DNA of 64,000 nucleotides from Bowmanella yangjiangensis (GCF_017255015.1 NZ_JAFKCS010000002.1:248001-312000), one strand, 5' to 3'; shown: positions 26,332 through 36,613, counted from the stretch's first letter. The notes: generated by a model not told the origin, from the sequence alone. Numbers and translations: made by a program.

Positions 26332-27439
26332 GCTTGGACTGATTATCAACCCTTACGCCGGTATTGGCGGTGCCTTGGCATTAAAAGGCAGTGACGGCAA
26401 GGCTATTCGTGAACAGGCTCTGGCCATGGGGGCGGTGCAACTTGCCCCTGAGCGCACCCGTCAGGCCCTGACACTACTGCTGCCTTATCAACAGCAACTG
26501 CAGATAGTTACTGCATCCGGGCCCATGGGCGAAGACTTGTGCCGTGAGATGGGCTTTAGCACCCAGGTGATTTACCAAAGTCCTGCTCAGTCAGAAGCCG
26601 AAGATACCGAAAATGCCGCCAAAGCCATGCTAACCGAACAGGTCGACCTGCTGCTGTTTGCCGGTGGCGATGGCACGGCGCGCAATATTTGCAGTGCGGT
26701 GGAAGACAAAGTACCTGTGCTGGGTATTCCGGCAGGCTGTAAAATTCACTCCGGGGTGTATTGTGTTACCCCAAAAGCGGCCGGGCGGCTGGTGGAAATG
26801 CTGGTACAGGGCGAGCTGGTCAGTTTGCTGGAAGCCGATGTGATGGACATTGATGAGTCAGCCTTTCGTGACGGCACAGTGCGTGCCCGCCGCTATGGCG
26901 AGATGCGTATTCCCAGTGAACTGCGTTATGTGCAGGCGGTGAAAATGGGCGGCAAGGAGTCTGATGAGCTGGTGCTGGAAGACATTGCCGCCCATGTGAT
27001 TGAACAAATGGACGACCAGTTATTTGTAATGGGCTCAGGCTCCACAGTCGCTGCGATAATGGCGGAGCTGGGATTGGACAATACCTTGCTGGGTGTGGAT
27101 CTGGTCCAGCACCAGCAGCTTGTGGCCAGCGATTTAACCGCCAGCCAACTGCTGGATGCCATTGATGGGCACGAGGTTAAACTGGTGATTACTTTAATTG
27201 GTGGTCAGGGGCATATTTTCGGCCGCGGTAACCAGCAGCTTAGCCCCAAGCTGATTCGCGCTATTGGCCGCGACAATATTTTTTTGGTGGCCACCAAGAG
27301 CAAGTTAAAAGCCCTGGGAGGCAGACCGCTGGTTGCCGATACCGGCGATGCCGAGCTGGATAAGCAATTAAGTGGCCTTATCCCCGTGATCACCGGCTTT
27401 CACGATGAAGTGCTTTACCCCGTGGCGTCACCCGATTAA
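26321..27439 (+). CDS. ATP-NAD kinase family protein (COG3199-like)
   Basis: Predicted kinase of 372 residues related to NAD and diacylglycerol kinases. The N terminus KLGLIINPYAGIGG is the nucleotide-binding start, and LLLFAGGDGTARNI carries the GGDGT motif that binds ATP phosphates. The C-terminal part (DDQLFVMGSGSTVAAIMAELGLDNTLLGVDLV) is typical of the long COG3199-type group whose physiological substrate is not established. It is distinct from housekeeping NadK. It overlaps epmC by 11 bases and is 27 bases ahead of yfcL, so the three are co-transcribed. Confidence 0.88.
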   Translation: MSFKLGLIINPYAGIGGALALKGSDGKAIREQALAMGAVQLAPERTRQALTLLLPYQQQLQIVTASGPMGEDLCREMGFSTQVIYQSPAQSEAEDTENAAKAMLTEQVDLLLFAGGDGTARNICSAVEDKVPVLGIPAGCKIHSGVYCVTPKAAGRLVEMLVQGELVSLLEADVMDIDESAFRDGTVRARRYGEMRIPSELRYVQAVKMGGKESDELVLEDIAAHVIEQMDDQLFVMGSGSTVAAIMAELGLDNTLLGVDLVQHQQLVASDLTASQLLDAIDGHEVKLVITLIGGQGHIFGRGNQQLSPKLIRAIGRDNIFLVATKSKLKALGGRPLVADTGDAELDKQLSGLIPVITGFHDEVLYPVASPD

Positions 27440-27466
27440 GCCCTATTTCCAGAGGAAACCGAAGTT

Positions 27467-27751
27467 ATGTCAGAGCAGGCGTTTAACCAATTTATTGATA
27501 CCACTGAAAATGCTTTTGATCAGGCCGTGGTGCAGGGCAGTGATCACGAACTGTTTGTTTCCAGCTACTTAAGCGGGCATTTTTCCCTGGTGGTAGCCAA
27601 AGCCCTGACCCAGGCAAATTACTGTCTGGCAAACCTTGATACGGCTATGCAGCAGAGCCTAAACGATGCCTTTGCCAACAACGAACTCGACCCTGCCGAC
27701 CAGCAGCAAGTATTGGCCCTGTGGCAGCAATTGCTGACACAAGGCAGTTAA
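27467..27751 (+). CDS. yfcL: YfcL family protein
   Basis: Small helical cytoplasmic protein of 94 residues without known function. It matches E. coli YfcL (92 residues) in length, acidic and Gln/Ala-rich composition, and position next to epmC. The start ATG follows AGAGGAAA at good spacing. It converges with glgC, whose stop is four bases away, with no room for a terminator between. Confidence 0.85.
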   Translation: MSEQAFNQFIDTTENAFDQAVVQGSDHELFVSSYLSGHFSLVVAKALTQANYCLANLDTAMQQSLNDAFANNELDPADQQQVLALWQQLLTQGS

Positions 27752-27755
27752 CCAC

Positions 27756-29027
27756 TTAGATTGAACACTTCAACTGCTGGCCGAGCATGGCGGCTGTGAC
27801 CAGCGTCACGCCTTTGCTGGTGACGCGAAAACCGCGGGCCAGATCGTCGTCCTTGTTGATGCCGATTTGTGTGCCGTCGGGAATATCCACGCCGCGATCA
27901 ATAATGGCTTTGCGGATATGGCAGTGCTTGCCGATATGCACGCTGGGCAATATCACTGAGTCTTCCACTTTCGAATAATCGCTGACTGTTACTTCGGAAA
28001 ACAGCAGTGAACCGCGAATACGGGCACCAGAAATCACGCAGCCGCCGGAAACCATAGAGTTGGTGGCCATGCCTACCCGATCGCCATCTTCCAATACGAA
28101 TTTGGCCGGGGGCTGCTGCACCTGATAGGTCATAATCGGCCATCTGTCATCGTAAAGATTCAGCTCAGGAACCACCGAAATTAACTCCATATTGGCTTCC
28201 CAGAATGCATCCAGGGTACCTACGTCACGCCAGTAGGCGCGCTCGCCGGTATCCTGATTACGAAATGGGAAGGCGTAGACCTTACAACTTTCGATCAAAG
28301 ACGGAATGATATTTTTGCCAAAGTCATGCTCGGAGCTGTCGTTGTCGGCGTCTTTGACCAACTGATCAAACAGAAACTCGGTGTTGAACACATAGTTGCC
28401 CATAGAGGCCAAAGTAAGATTTGCATCGCTTGGCAGTGGCGTGGGGTTGGCTGGCTTTTCATCGAATTTACGAATGCGCCAGTCTTCGTCTACCGTCATG
28501 ACGCCATAAGCACCGGCTGCTTCCTCAATGGGTACCTCAATGCAGGATACCGTCATATCGGCGCCGGACTCCACGTGGTAGGCGAGCATTTCGCCGTAAT
28601 CCATTTTGTAGATATGGTCGCCGGATAGCACTAGCACGTATTTAGGGGCCACAGAGCGGATGATGTCGATATTCTGGAAAATCGCGTCGGCGGTGCCTTT
28701 GTACCAGGCTTCTGAGGTGCGCTGAGAGGCTGGTAGCACATCAACAAACTCACCCATATTGACATTCAGATTTGACCAGCCGCGCACCAGATGCTGGATC
28801 AGCGAGTGGGCTTTGTATTGGGTGGCTACGCCGATTTTCTTGATACCTGAGTTCAGGCAGTTGGACAGCGGAAAGTCGATAATGCGGAACTTGCCGCCGA
28901 AATACACCGAGGGCTTGGCCCGCCATTCGGTCAGTTCATGTAAGCGAGAGCCTTTGCCGCCAGCGAGGATCAAGGCATAGGTGTCGCGGGTGAGTCGGCT
29001 GATAAAACGCTGATTCTTGTCAAGCAT
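27756..29027 (-). CDS. glgC: Glucose-1-phosphate adenylyltransferase
   Basis: Makes ADP-glucose, the committed step of bacterial glycogen synthesis. Domain order is a nucleotidyltransferase part with [37 protein letters not shown] and the substrate site FDEKPANP, then a left-handed beta-helix C-terminal part with [18 protein letters not shown]. The ATG at 29027 follows GGAG at six bases and gives 423 residues; an ATG four codons upstream lacks such a site. No other glycogen gene (glgA, glgB, glgP, glgX) is in the window, and it sits between yfcL and mnmC, which are adjacent in E. coli. Confidence 0.96.
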   Translation of the reverse strand: MLDKNQRFISRLTRDTYALILAGGKGSRLHELTEWRAKPSVYFGGKFRIIDFPLSNCLNSGIKKIGVATQYKAHSLIQHLVRGWSNLNVNMGEFVDVLPASQRTSEAWYKGTADAIFQNIDIIRSVAPKYVLVLSGDHIYKMDYGEMLAYHVESGADMTVSCIEVPIEEAAGAYGVMTVDEDWRIRKFDEKPANPTPLPSDANLTLASMGNYVFNTEFLFDQLVKDADNDSSEHDFGKNIIPSLIESCKVYAFPFRNQDTGERAYWRDVGTLDAFWEANMELISVVPELNLYDDRWPIMTYQVQQPPAKFVLEDGDRVGMATNSMVSGGCVISGARIRGSLLFSEVTVSDYSKVEDSVILPSVHIGKHCHIRKAIIDRGVDIPDGTQIGINKDDDLARGFRVTSKGVTLVTAAMLGQQLKCSI

Positions 29028-29343
29028 CGGGATCTCCATCTGGGCAGGTCTGAATTGATAGCAAATTGGCCACGTGACAACACAAACACGCGCTGCACTT
29101 CCTGTGCATCCGTTTTCACCAATATAACGTTGAAGATCCGGCCTTGATAGTCATAGACGACAAAAAAGTGAAAAAATACAGCAGGCTAGATTTGTGGGGG
29201 GCTAAGGCTAGTCGTCGTTTTATGACCTGGTGCAGGAACAACGCCGAGTTAGAAAAACCACAAAGAAATGAAATGATCTGGCGCTACAGCTTTCTAACCC
29301 CTTCGTGCCCTCTGTGTTTTTTGTGGTGAGTTGTTGTGGCAAT
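29028..29343. other. Intergenic region glgC-mnmC with a dispersed inverted repeat
   Basis: This 316-base gap holds the glgC promoter region and the end of the mnmC transcript. ACCACAAA (29257-29264) and TTTGTGGT (29320-29327) are a perfect inverted repeat 71 bases across, with CTCTGTG just inside the right arm. The CTCTGTGTTTTTTGTGGTG wording resembles an intergenic repeat type seen in many environmental bacteria. I see no gene; a 61-codon plus-strand frame at 29144-29329 has no coding character. Confidence 0.45.
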
Positions 29344-31350
29344 CTATTGGTTGTTGGTAACTGGCTTACGCTGACGGTCGCGAATCACAAAGCGGTTGGG
29401 GCTAAGTGCGGCCAGTAAACTGTTGTCCAGCGGCAGCGGCTCGCCGGCAAGCTGACTGGCAAGGGTCTCGGCCAGAAGCGGCGCGCTGCAAAGTCCGCGG
29501 GAGCCAAGGCCAACAAAGAGATATAAACCCGGCAAATCGCATGCCTGCGGGTAGGTGATATCCTTTTTACCCAAATAAAGGTCGGCATAGTCCTGCTTTT
29601 GCCTGGCGACATCGGGCATAGCGCCCATCATAGGTAAATGATCCGGCAAACCTAAACGGATAGAAGCGCGCCCCTGGCCATCGGTCTTTAGGTTTTGTGT
29701 CCAATCACAGTCACTCATGGCCTGACGATGGGTGTTGATGTTTTGTTCGGCTTCGCTTTCACGATGCTCACAACTCATATCCATTTTTACGTAAGTGGAC
29801 CCCAGCGCATGTCGACCCTCGAAGACTGGCGTCATATAACCTTTGTGACAAAGCACGGTTTTAAGTGAAGCAATGGCAGCTTGACTGGGAATATGTTCTA
29901 CCTGGCCTCGCACTGGGCGAAGGGGCAGTGCATCAAACAGTGGTAAATTCACTGTCTCAGCCCCTGTTGCCATCACCACGACCGGATGAAGATCCTCGCC
30001 ACCGTCCTGCCATCTTAATTGCCAGCGCTTGGCGTCGACATCATAGTGCAGCTCTTGCAGTTTCTTAGCTTTTTGTACATTCAGCGCTTTTCCACAGGCG
30101 GCCAATAATGCCTGGGTCAGTGCCTGAGGGTTAATCCAGCCGCCGCCTGCCATATGCAGTGCGGGATAAGGAATGGCTATACCGGCCAGGTCGGTGGCTT
30201 GCTGGGCATCCAGCGACGTGATTAAGTCTGTTGGCCAATGGCCTTTGGCCGCTAACTTTTGCTGTTTTTCCTGCAAAGCCGGTGTGAAGGCGATTTGCAG
30301 CACACCACAAAAATCATGAGGAACCTGATGAGGTGTTAATAAAGGCTGATATTCACGCCTGGCAAAATCAAAAGCCTGTGCGAGCAGGCGGCTGGCTAGA
30401 TTGTCATCCACGTGTAGCTGCGGATAGAAACCGCCCTGGCGATTACCAGACGCGCCATCAGCTATCCCTTGGCTGTACAGATTAACTTCATATCCACGCC
30501 GACATAGGGCATAACTCAAGGTTGCTGCTGCCAGGCCGCCGCCAACTATTGCAATAGTTTTAGCCGGGTTGGCGCGTCGTTGAAACCAGGGCGCCTGAGT
30601 GGCGGCTTGATGCGGGGCTGCCAGGTGGCCGGCCAACATATCGCGCTTATGGCCAAAGCCTTTGCGTTTTTCCACCTGAAAACCGGCTTGTTGCAGGCCG
30701 CGTTTGACAAAGCCGGCCGCAGTAAAGGTCGCAAAAGTGCAATCCGGACGGGCTAGACTGGCCATCTGAGTAAATAGGGCATCTGTCCACATGTCAGGGT
30801 TTTTGCTGGGGGCAAAGCCATCCAGAAACCAGGCATCGACTAAGCCTTGTTCCGGGCGATGCCACTGCGGTAGCAAGTCATGCAAGTCGCCGAGCCATAA
30901 ATCCAGCACCACTTCGCCGCCAGGCACGGCAAAGCAAAGGCGGTGACAGCCACCGGTCAGATAAGGATATGCTTGGATTAACTGCTGGCTGTACGCGTCC
31001 AACTGCGGCCAGTGGGCGAGGGCGCGGGCCAAATCTTCTCGGCTTAAAGGAAACTTTTCGGTGGAGATAAAATACAGTCGGTTAAGGGGGGACTGGGGTT
31101 GCTGGCGGCGAAAATCTGCAAAGGCAGCAAAACTGGCAAGAAAATTAAGACCTGTGCCAAAACCGGTTTCGGCAATGGTAAAGTGCCGGGACATTGCATT
31201 ATGCCAACGAGCAGGTAACTGATTGTTGTGCAAAAATACGTAATGGGTTTCGGCCAGGCCATCGGCATTGGAAAAATATACATCGTCAAAGGCCTCGGCA
31301 ACCGGGGTACCTTGTTGGTTAAAATGGATTTGGGCGGTTTCGATGGCCAT
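29344..31350 (-). CDS. mnmC: Bifunctional tRNA mnm5s2U biosynthesis protein MnmC
   Basis: Finishes the 5-methylaminomethyl-2-thiouridine wobble base: the FAD-dependent C-terminal domain removes carboxymethyl and the N-terminal domain then methylates with SAM. The 668 residues equal the E. coli enzyme. The N-terminal DUF752 domain shows FTIAETGFGTGLNFLASF and DAWFLDGFAPSKNPDMWT; the C-terminal oxidoreductase begins with TIAIVGGGLAAATLSYAL. It is divergent from fabB, as in E. coli. Both domains look intact. Confidence 0.97.
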   Translation of the reverse strand: MAIETAQIHFNQQGTPVAEAFDDVYFSNADGLAETHYVFLHNNQLPARWHNAMSRHFTIAETGFGTGLNFLASFAAFADFRRQQPQSPLNRLYFISTEKFPLSREDLARALAHWPQLDAYSQQLIQAYPYLTGGCHRLCFAVPGGEVVLDLWLGDLHDLLPQWHRPEQGLVDAWFLDGFAPSKNPDMWTDALFTQMASLARPDCTFATFTAAGFVKRGLQQAGFQVEKRKGFGHKRDMLAGHLAAPHQAATQAPWFQRRANPAKTIAIVGGGLAAATLSYALCRRGYEVNLYSQGIADGASGNRQGGFYPQLHVDDNLASRLLAQAFDFARREYQPLLTPHQVPHDFCGVLQIAFTPALQEKQQKLAAKGHWPTDLITSLDAQQATDLAGIAIPYPALHMAGGGWINPQALTQALLAACGKALNVQKAKKLQELHYDVDAKRWQLRWQDGGEDLHPVVVMATGAETVNLPLFDALPLRPVRGQVEHIPSQAAIASLKTVLCHKGYMTPVFEGRHALGSTYVKMDMSCEHRESEAEQNINTHRQAMSDCDWTQNLKTDGQGRASIRLGLPDHLPMMGAMPDVARQKQDYADLYLGKKDITYPQACDLPGLYLFVGLGSRGLCSAPLLAETLASQLAGEPLPLDNSLLAALSPNRFVIRDRQRKPVTNNQ

Positions 31351-31563
31351 GCAGGGTCTTTTATCAGCTCGCTAAGGGCGATATTCTACGCTATAGCCAG
31401 TTGGCAGTAAAAAGGTGTCAGGCCTGATTTGTGTTCTTAGACTATTGTCTACAGGCCACCGATGGAACGGAACAAATACGCTGTTTGTACGTCACAAAGA
31501 GCAGACCAGTTATGTCGAGAAAATCATTACCATAAGGACACTTTTTCAAGTGAAGGTATCAAA

Positions 31564-32778
31564 ATGAGAAGAGCCGTGATTACCGGTCTGGGCGTGGTGT
31601 CCAGCATAGGTAACAATAAGCAGCAAGTACTGGAATCCCTGCAGCAGGGCAAGAGCGGCATCCGCCACTCCCAGCAATTCGTCGATATGGGCCTGCGCAG
31701 CCAGGTGTGGGGCAATATCGAGCTGGATGTCAGCGAGCATATCGATCGTAAGGCCTTGCGTTTTATGGGCGAAGCGGCCGCCTATGCCTATATCGCTATG
31801 CAGCAGGCCATTGAAGATGCCGGCCTGAGCGAAGAGCAGGTGTCGAATGTGCGTACCGGCCTGGTGGCCGGTTCCGGTGGTGCATCATCTAAAAATCAGG
31901 TGGAAGCCGCGGATATCCTGCGCGAGAAAGGTGTTAAGCGGGTAGGTCCTTATATGGTGCCTCGCACCATGAGCAGCACAGTGTCAGCCTGTCTGGCCAC
32001 CCCTTTTAAGATTAAAGGTATTAACTACACCATTTCTTCAGCCTGTGCGACCAGTGCTCACTGTATTGGCCATGCGCTTGAACAAATTCAGCTAGGCAAG
32101 CAGGACATCGTATTTGCTGGCGGCGGTGAAGAAGTGGATTGGACACTGGCCATGCAGTTTGACGCCATGGGCGCGCTATCGACCAAATATAACGAAACGC
32201 CGGATAAGGCATCTCGTACCTATGATGCAGACCGTGATGGTTTTGTTATCTCAGGTGGTGGCGGTATGGTTGTTGTGGAAGAGCTGGAGCATGCGCTGAA
32301 TCGCGGTGCCAAGATCTACGCTGAAATCATCGGTTATGGTGCCACTTCTGATGGCTACGACATGGTGGCGCCGTCGGGTGAAGGCGCGGTGCGTTGTATG
32401 CAACAAGCCATGCACGGTATCGAAGAGAAGATTGACTATCTGAATACCCACGGTACCTCCACGCCGGTTGGTGATGTGAAGGAACTGGAAGCCATTCAGC
32501 AGGTGTTCGGCGGCAGGTCCCCGGCTATCAGCGCGACTAAGGCCATGACGGGGCACGCATTGGGTGCGGCAGGTGTACATGAAGCCATTTACAGCTTACT
32601 GATGCTGGAAAACGGCTTTATCGCGCCATCGGTTAACGTTGAGAATCTGGACGAAAAGGCGGCTGGTCTAGATATCGTTACCGAGCCACGTCAGGCACAA
32701 CTGAATACTGTGATGTCCAACAGTTTCGGTTTTGGTGGTACTAATGCCACGCTGGTGCTGCGTCGCTACCAGAAATAA
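31564..32778 (+). CDS. fabB: 3-oxoacyl-[acyl-carrier-protein] synthase I
   Basis: Condensing enzyme needed to elongate unsaturated fatty acids. The ATG at 31564 begins [18 protein letters not shown] and follows GAAGG, giving 404 residues; the open frame extends 34 codons further upstream but that part is not family-like. The catalytic triad is visible: Cys161 in [11 protein letters not shown], His296 in [11 protein letters not shown] and His331 in [10 protein letters not shown]. It is the E. coli neighbour of mnmC. A terminator follows. The 213-base upstream region contains inverted repeats (TAGAC/GTCTA at 31438-31451, ACAAA/TTTGT at 31472-31488), but no convincing FabR or FadR site. Confidence 0.97.
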   Translation: MRRAVITGLGVVSSIGNNKQQVLESLQQGKSGIRHSQQFVDMGLRSQVWGNIELDVSEHIDRKALRFMGEAAAYAYIAMQQAIEDAGLSEEQVSNVRTGLVAGSGGASSKNQVEAADILREKGVKRVGPYMVPRTMSSTVSACLATPFKIKGINYTISSACATSAHCIGHALEQIQLGKQDIVFAGGGEEVDWTLAMQFDAMGALSTKYNETPDKASRTYDADRDGFVISGGGGMVVVEELEHALNRGAKIYAEIIGYGATSDGYDMVAPSGEGAVRCMQQAMHGIEEKIDYLNTHGTSTPVGDVKELEAIQQVFGGRSPAISATKAMTGHALGAAGVHEAIYSLLMLENGFIAPSVNVENLDEKAAGLDIVTEPRQAQLNTVMSNSFGFGGTNATLVLRRYQK

Positions 32779-32793
32779 GACTAATTAAGTCAG

Positions 32794-32820
32794 AAAAAGG
32801 CAGCATTTAGCTGCCTTTTT
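32794..32820 (+). terminator. Rho-independent terminator after fabB
   Basis: AAAAAGGCAGC and GCTGCCTTTTT pair perfectly around a five-base loop, ending in a T-run, 15 bases after the fabB stop. Confidence 0.88.
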
Positions 32821-32855
32821 ATTTCCAGCTCAACATTATATTGCGTGGCATCGCA

Positions 32856-32884
32856 TGGACATTTTTCCTCTGTGCTGTTATAGT
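32856..32884 (+). promoter_or_regulatory. Strong sigma-70 promoter of rhlE with a long leader
   Basis: TGGACA and TATAGT, each five of six to consensus, are separated by 17 bases. Transcription would leave a leader of roughly 130 bases before the rhlE start. Near its end TCAGTGC (32981-32987) and GCACTGA (32992-32998) form a perfect 7-bp hairpin with a CTTT loop, ten bases before the GGAG ribosome binding site region. Confidence 0.65.
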
Positions 32885-33022
32885 CTGCACCTCTTTTTTG
32901 GCATCCGTCGGTCGGTGCCTGTCTAGCGAATCCCAACCCAAATTCCCCAGACGCTATTATTTTTCCCGCCTAAGACCGTGTCAGTGCCTTTGCACTGAGT
33001 AGGCCGGTTACGGAGTACAATT

Positions 33023-34324
33023 TTGAATTCATTTGACGAGCTTGGCCTGTCGGCCGAACTGCTTCGTGCTGTTTCCGAACAAGGTTACAGCCAGCCAACC
33101 CCTATTCAGGCGCAGGCCATTCCGGTGATCCTGGATGGCCGCGATGTGATGGGGGCGGCACAAACCGGTACGGGGAAGACCGCCGGTTTCACCTTACCTT
33201 TATTACAACGTTTAAGTGCATTGCGCCCCGCGCAGGGGGCAAAACCGGTGCGCGCATTGGTTTTAACGCCAACCCGTGAACTGGCGGCACAGGTGGGCGA
33301 CAGTGTCGCTGATTACGGTAAATATCTGCCACTGAGCAGTGCAGTGATCTTTGGTGGGGTGAACATTAACCCGCAAACCGCGGCGCTAAAACGTGGTGTG
33401 GATATCTTGGTAGCCACCCCTGGACGTTTGTTGGATCATGCTAATCAACGCAATGTGGATCTGTCTAAATTGGAAATTCTGGTATTAGATGAAGCGGACC
33501 GTATGCTGGATATGGGTTTTATTCACGATATCCGCCGGGTACTGAAATTACTGCCCGCCAAGCGCCAGAACCTACTGTTTTCAGCTACCTTCTCTGATGA
33601 GATCAAGGCTCTGGCTGATGGCCTATTAGACCAACCTGTGTTGGTGGAAGTGGCCAGACGTAATACCGCATCCGAGGCGGTTGCCCAGACTATCCACCCG
33701 GTAGATAAAGATAAGAAACGCCAGTTACTTTCTTACCTGATTGGCTCCAATAATTGGAAGCAGGTGCTGGTGTTTACCCGCACTAAGCATGGTGCTAACC
33801 GTCTGGCTCAGCAGTTGGAAAAAGACGGCCTTACTGCGGCGGCTATTCATGGCAATAAAAGCCAGGGCGCGCGTACTAAGGCGCTGGCTGATTTTAAATC
33901 CGGTAAGGTAAGAGTGCTGGTGGCCACTGACATTGCCGCCCGTGGCCTGGATATCGATCAGTTGCCACATGTGGTTAACTTCGAGCTGCCTAATGTACCG
34001 GAAGATTATGTGCATCGCATTGGTCGTACTGGTCGCGCTGGCAATGTTGGCGAAGCGGTATCCTTGGTGAGCGTGGATGAAAACAAACTGCTGCGGGACA
34101 TTGAAAAACTGATTAAACGGGAGCTGCCTAAAGTGGTAATTCAGGGGTTTGAGCCAGATCCTAACGCTGTGCCTGAGCCAAAGGAAAAACCACAAGCGCG
34201 CCCACCTCGTCGTCGTTTGGGCGAAAAACCCAGACAACAGGGCAGTGAGCGCCCGAGCGGCGAGCCGAATCGTCGCCGTCGTCGTCGCACTAAACCGAAA
34301 AATCCAGCCTCCCAGGCGGCCTGA
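33023..34324 (+). CDS. rhlE: DEAD-box ATP-dependent RNA helicase, RhlE family
   Basis: RNA helicase expected to act in ribosome assembly and RNA turnover, often at low temperature. The 433-residue protein begins [21 protein letters not shown] (RhlE-type start; initiation at TTG behind ACGGAG) and shows every core motif: Q motif PTPIQ, motif [15 protein letters not shown], motif [13 protein letters not shown], motif III SATFS, and motif [12 protein letters not shown]. The C-terminal tail (about residues 370-433) is rich in Arg, Pro and Lys, an RNA-binding extension typical of RhlE. It lies between fabB and pdxB, where E. coli has no helicase. Confidence 0.95.
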   Translation: MNSFDELGLSAELLRAVSEQGYSQPTPIQAQAIPVILDGRDVMGAAQTGTGKTAGFTLPLLQRLSALRPAQGAKPVRALVLTPTRELAAQVGDSVADYGKYLPLSSAVIFGGVNINPQTAALKRGVDILVATPGRLLDHANQRNVDLSKLEILVLDEADRMLDMGFIHDIRRVLKLLPAKRQNLLFSATFSDEIKALADGLLDQPVLVEVARRNTASEAVAQTIHPVDKDKKRQLLSYLIGSNNWKQVLVFTRTKHGANRLAQQLEKDGLTAAAIHGNKSQGARTKALADFKSGKVRVLVATDIAARGLDIDQLPHVVNFELPNVPEDYVHRIGRTGRAGNVGEAVSLVSVDENKLLRDIEKLIKRELPKVVIQGFEPDPNAVPEPKEKPQARPPRRRLGEKPRQQGSERPSGEPNRRRRRRTKPKNPASQAA

Positions 34325-34397
34325 ACCCTCAGATCGGACTGGTAATTCAAGCATAAGTGGGCAAAATAGCGGACTTTGTCGTCCGCCTGTTTTGCCC

Positions 34398-35528
34398 ATG
34401 CATATCTATTGTGAAGATTCCCTGTTGTACGCCCGCGAGTATTTTGCCGGGTGGGGAGAGTTACATTTCTTTAGCGGCCGTAATCTGGATCCGCAAAGCC
34501 TGACTAATGCCGATATCCTGCTGGTGCGTTCTACGACCAAAGTGGATGAGAGGCTGCTTAGTCACTGCCCAAATTTAAAATACGTAGGTACGGCCACAGC
34601 CGGCACTAATCATATGGACCTTGCTGCGCTAGAAGCGCGCGGTATTGCCTATGGTTCTGCTGCAGGTTGCAATGCCATTGCGGTGGCCGAATATGTGATA
34701 AGTAGCTTGTTTGTTTTGGCACAGCAGCAAGGCTGGCAACTTAAAGACAAGCAGGTGGGTATAGTGGGTGCCGGGCATGTAGGCAGCCAGTTGGACGCTA
34801 AACTAAAGGCCATTGGGGTTAACACCCTGTTGTGCGACCCGCCGCTGCAGGCCCAGGGCGATAAGCGGCCGATGGTCGATATCGATGCCATTATGGCCTG
34901 CGATATTATCAGTTTGCATGTGCCGCTGGTGGAGGATGGAGCGCATCCCACCCGTTTGCTGTTTGATAAACACCGTTTAAATGCGCTGACTGACCAGCAA
35001 GTGCTGATCAACGCCTGCCGGGGTGAAGTGCTGGATAATCAGGCGCTACTTAGTTTGTATCAACAAGGCAGACAATTTACGACTGTACTGGACGTGTGGG
35101 AAAACGAGCCTGATATTCTGACCGAGCTATTGCCTTATGTCGCGCTGACCAGCGCCCATATTGCCGGCCATACCCTGGAAGGTAAGGCCAGAGGCACCTG
35201 GATGCTTTATCAACAGGTGGCTGAGCTGTTTGATTTACCTTGTGAACTGTCGCTGAACTCGGTTCTGCCTGCATCTGAGTTTGCTCCTGTATCGCTTGCT
35301 AGTCTGGAGCAGCAACATGTGGCGAATATGGTGCTTAGCGTGTACGACATTCGTCGCGATGATCAGCAGTTCAGAACCCTGGTAAACAAGCCGGGCGGCT
35401 TTGAATATATCCGCAGGCACTATGCTATTCGAAGAGAATTTGCTGCATTGCAAGTTAGTGCTGGAAATTCTGCGGTGAAAAAGGCAATCTGCGGGCTCGG
35501 CTTTAGTCCAAAGCCGGATACTCTTTGA
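34398..35528 (+). CDS. pdxB: Erythronate-4-phosphate dehydrogenase
   Basis: NAD-dependent enzyme of pyridoxal 5'-phosphate synthesis that oxidises 4-phosphoerythronate. The ATG at 34398 begins MHIYCEDSLLYAREYFAGWG and gives 376 residues (E. coli 378); longer frames would run into rhlE. The NAD-binding motif is VGIVGAGHVGSQLDAKL; ISLHVPLVEDG and INACRGEVLDNQAL carry the active-site arginine region; HIAGHTLEGKARGT is the PdxB-specific block with the catalytic histidine. It precedes asd, as pdxB precedes the asd paralogue usg in E. coli. Confidence 0.96.
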   Translation: MHIYCEDSLLYAREYFAGWGELHFFSGRNLDPQSLTNADILLVRSTTKVDERLLSHCPNLKYVGTATAGTNHMDLAALEARGIAYGSAAGCNAIAVAEYVISSLFVLAQQQGWQLKDKQVGIVGAGHVGSQLDAKLKAIGVNTLLCDPPLQAQGDKRPMVDIDAIMACDIISLHVPLVEDGAHPTRLLFDKHRLNALTDQQVLINACRGEVLDNQALLSLYQQGRQFTTVLDVWENEPDILTELLPYVALTSAHIAGHTLEGKARGTWMLYQQVAELFDLPCELSLNSVLPASEFAPVSLASLEQQHVANMVLSVYDIRRDDQQFRTLVNKPGGFEYIRRHYAIRREFAALQVSAGNSAVKKAICGLGFSPKPDTL

Positions 35529-35580
35529 TCAGCACCGCTGATCGTCAGGCTTGACCTCAACTAAGGAGATTAAACAGAAA

Positions 35581-36597
35581 ATGTCACGAGCCTTTGATGT
35601 TGCCGTTTTAGGTGCTACCGGCCTGGTAGGCCAGCATATGATCGAAATCCTTGAACAGCGGGATTTCCCGGTTAACAAACTTTACCCACTGGCCAGCTCT
35701 CGCTCTGCTGGTGGTACGGTGAGTTTCAAGGGTAAAGACGTGACAGTTCTGGACGCCGACACCTTTGATTGGTCACAGGTGCAGTTGGGTTTCTTCTCAG
35801 CCGGTGGCAGTGTGTCTGCAAAGTTCGCTCCCATTGCCGCAGAGGCCGGTTGTGTGGTTATCGACAATACCTCACAGTTCCGCTACGAGCCTGACATTCC
35901 GTTGGTGGTACCGGAAGTGAATGCCCATGTGCTGGCAGATTTCCGCAATCGTAATATTATTGCCAATCCAAACTGTTCAACCATTCAGATGTTGGTGGCC
36001 CTGAAGCCCATTCATGATGCTTTTGGTATCAGTCGTATCAATGTTTGCACCTACCAGTCGGTCAGTGGTGCAGGTAAATCAGCGATGGAAGAGTTGGCCA
36101 GACAAACCGCAGACTTGCTGTCCGGCCGTGAAGTAACGCCAAAAGCCTTCAGCCGCCAAATCGCCTTTAACGTGATTCCGCAGATTGATGTATTCATGGA
36201 CAATGACTACACCAAAGAAGAAATGAAGATGCACTGGGAAACGCAGAAAATCATGGGTGATGACAGCATTATGGTGAATGCCACTGCTGTACGTGTGCCG
36301 GTTTTTTATGGTCATGGTGAAGCCGTTCATATAGAAACTCACCAGCCTATTGATGCTGAAGCAGTCAAAGAGCTGTTAGCCGATGCGCCTGGTATTACGT
36401 TGATGCGTGAGCGTGAAGACTTCCCAACCCAGGTTGGCAATGCCAGTGGTAAAGACGAGGTATTCGTCGGACGTATTCGTAAAGATTACACTCATCCCAA
36501 CGGTCTGAACCTGTGGGTGGTATCTGATAATGTACGTAAGGGTGCCGCGACTAACAGTGTGCAGATTGCTGAAGTGCTGATCCGCGATTACATGTAA
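35581..36597 (+). CDS. asd: Aspartate-semialdehyde dehydrogenase
   Basis: Reduces aspartyl phosphate to aspartate semialdehyde, the branch point to lysine, diaminopimelate, methionine and threonine. The 338-residue protein begins FDVAVLGATGLVGQHMIEIL (NADP site) and has the nucleophile Cys132 in NPNCSTIQ, plus SVSGAGKSAMEEL and RVPVFYGHGEAVHIET. It corresponds in position to E. coli usg but keeps the catalytic cysteine that Usg lacks, so it should be a working enzyme. The ATG at 35581 is preceded by AAGGAG, though at rather long spacing (about 12 bases). A terminator follows. Confidence 0.96.
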   Translation: MSRAFDVAVLGATGLVGQHMIEILEQRDFPVNKLYPLASSRSAGGTVSFKGKDVTVLDADTFDWSQVQLGFFSAGGSVSAKFAPIAAEAGCVVIDNTSQFRYEPDIPLVVPEVNAHVLADFRNRNIIANPNCSTIQMLVALKPIHDAFGISRINVCTYQSVSGAGKSAMEELARQTADLLSGREVTPKAFSRQIAFNVIPQIDVFMDNDYTKEEMKMHWETQKIMGDDSIMVNATAVRVPVFYGHGEAVHIETHQPIDAEAVKELLADAPGITLMREREDFPTQVGNASGKDEVFVGRIRKDYTHPNGLNLWVVSDNVRKGAATNSVQIAEVLIRDYM

Positions 36598-36613
36598 TTG
36601 CCGGTAGTCTGAA

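Noticed and set aside
29144-29329. 61-codon plus-strand frame between glgC and mnmC
   Set aside because: Composition does not look coding and it spans an inverted repeat.
31438-31488. FabR or FadR operator upstream of fabB
   Set aside because: Short inverted repeats are present, but the AGCGTACA..TGTACGCT-type or FadR pattern is not met.
34149-34397. N-terminal extension of pdxB by 83 codons
   Set aside because: It overlaps rhlE out of frame and lacks family similarity; the ATG at 34398 gives the normal length.
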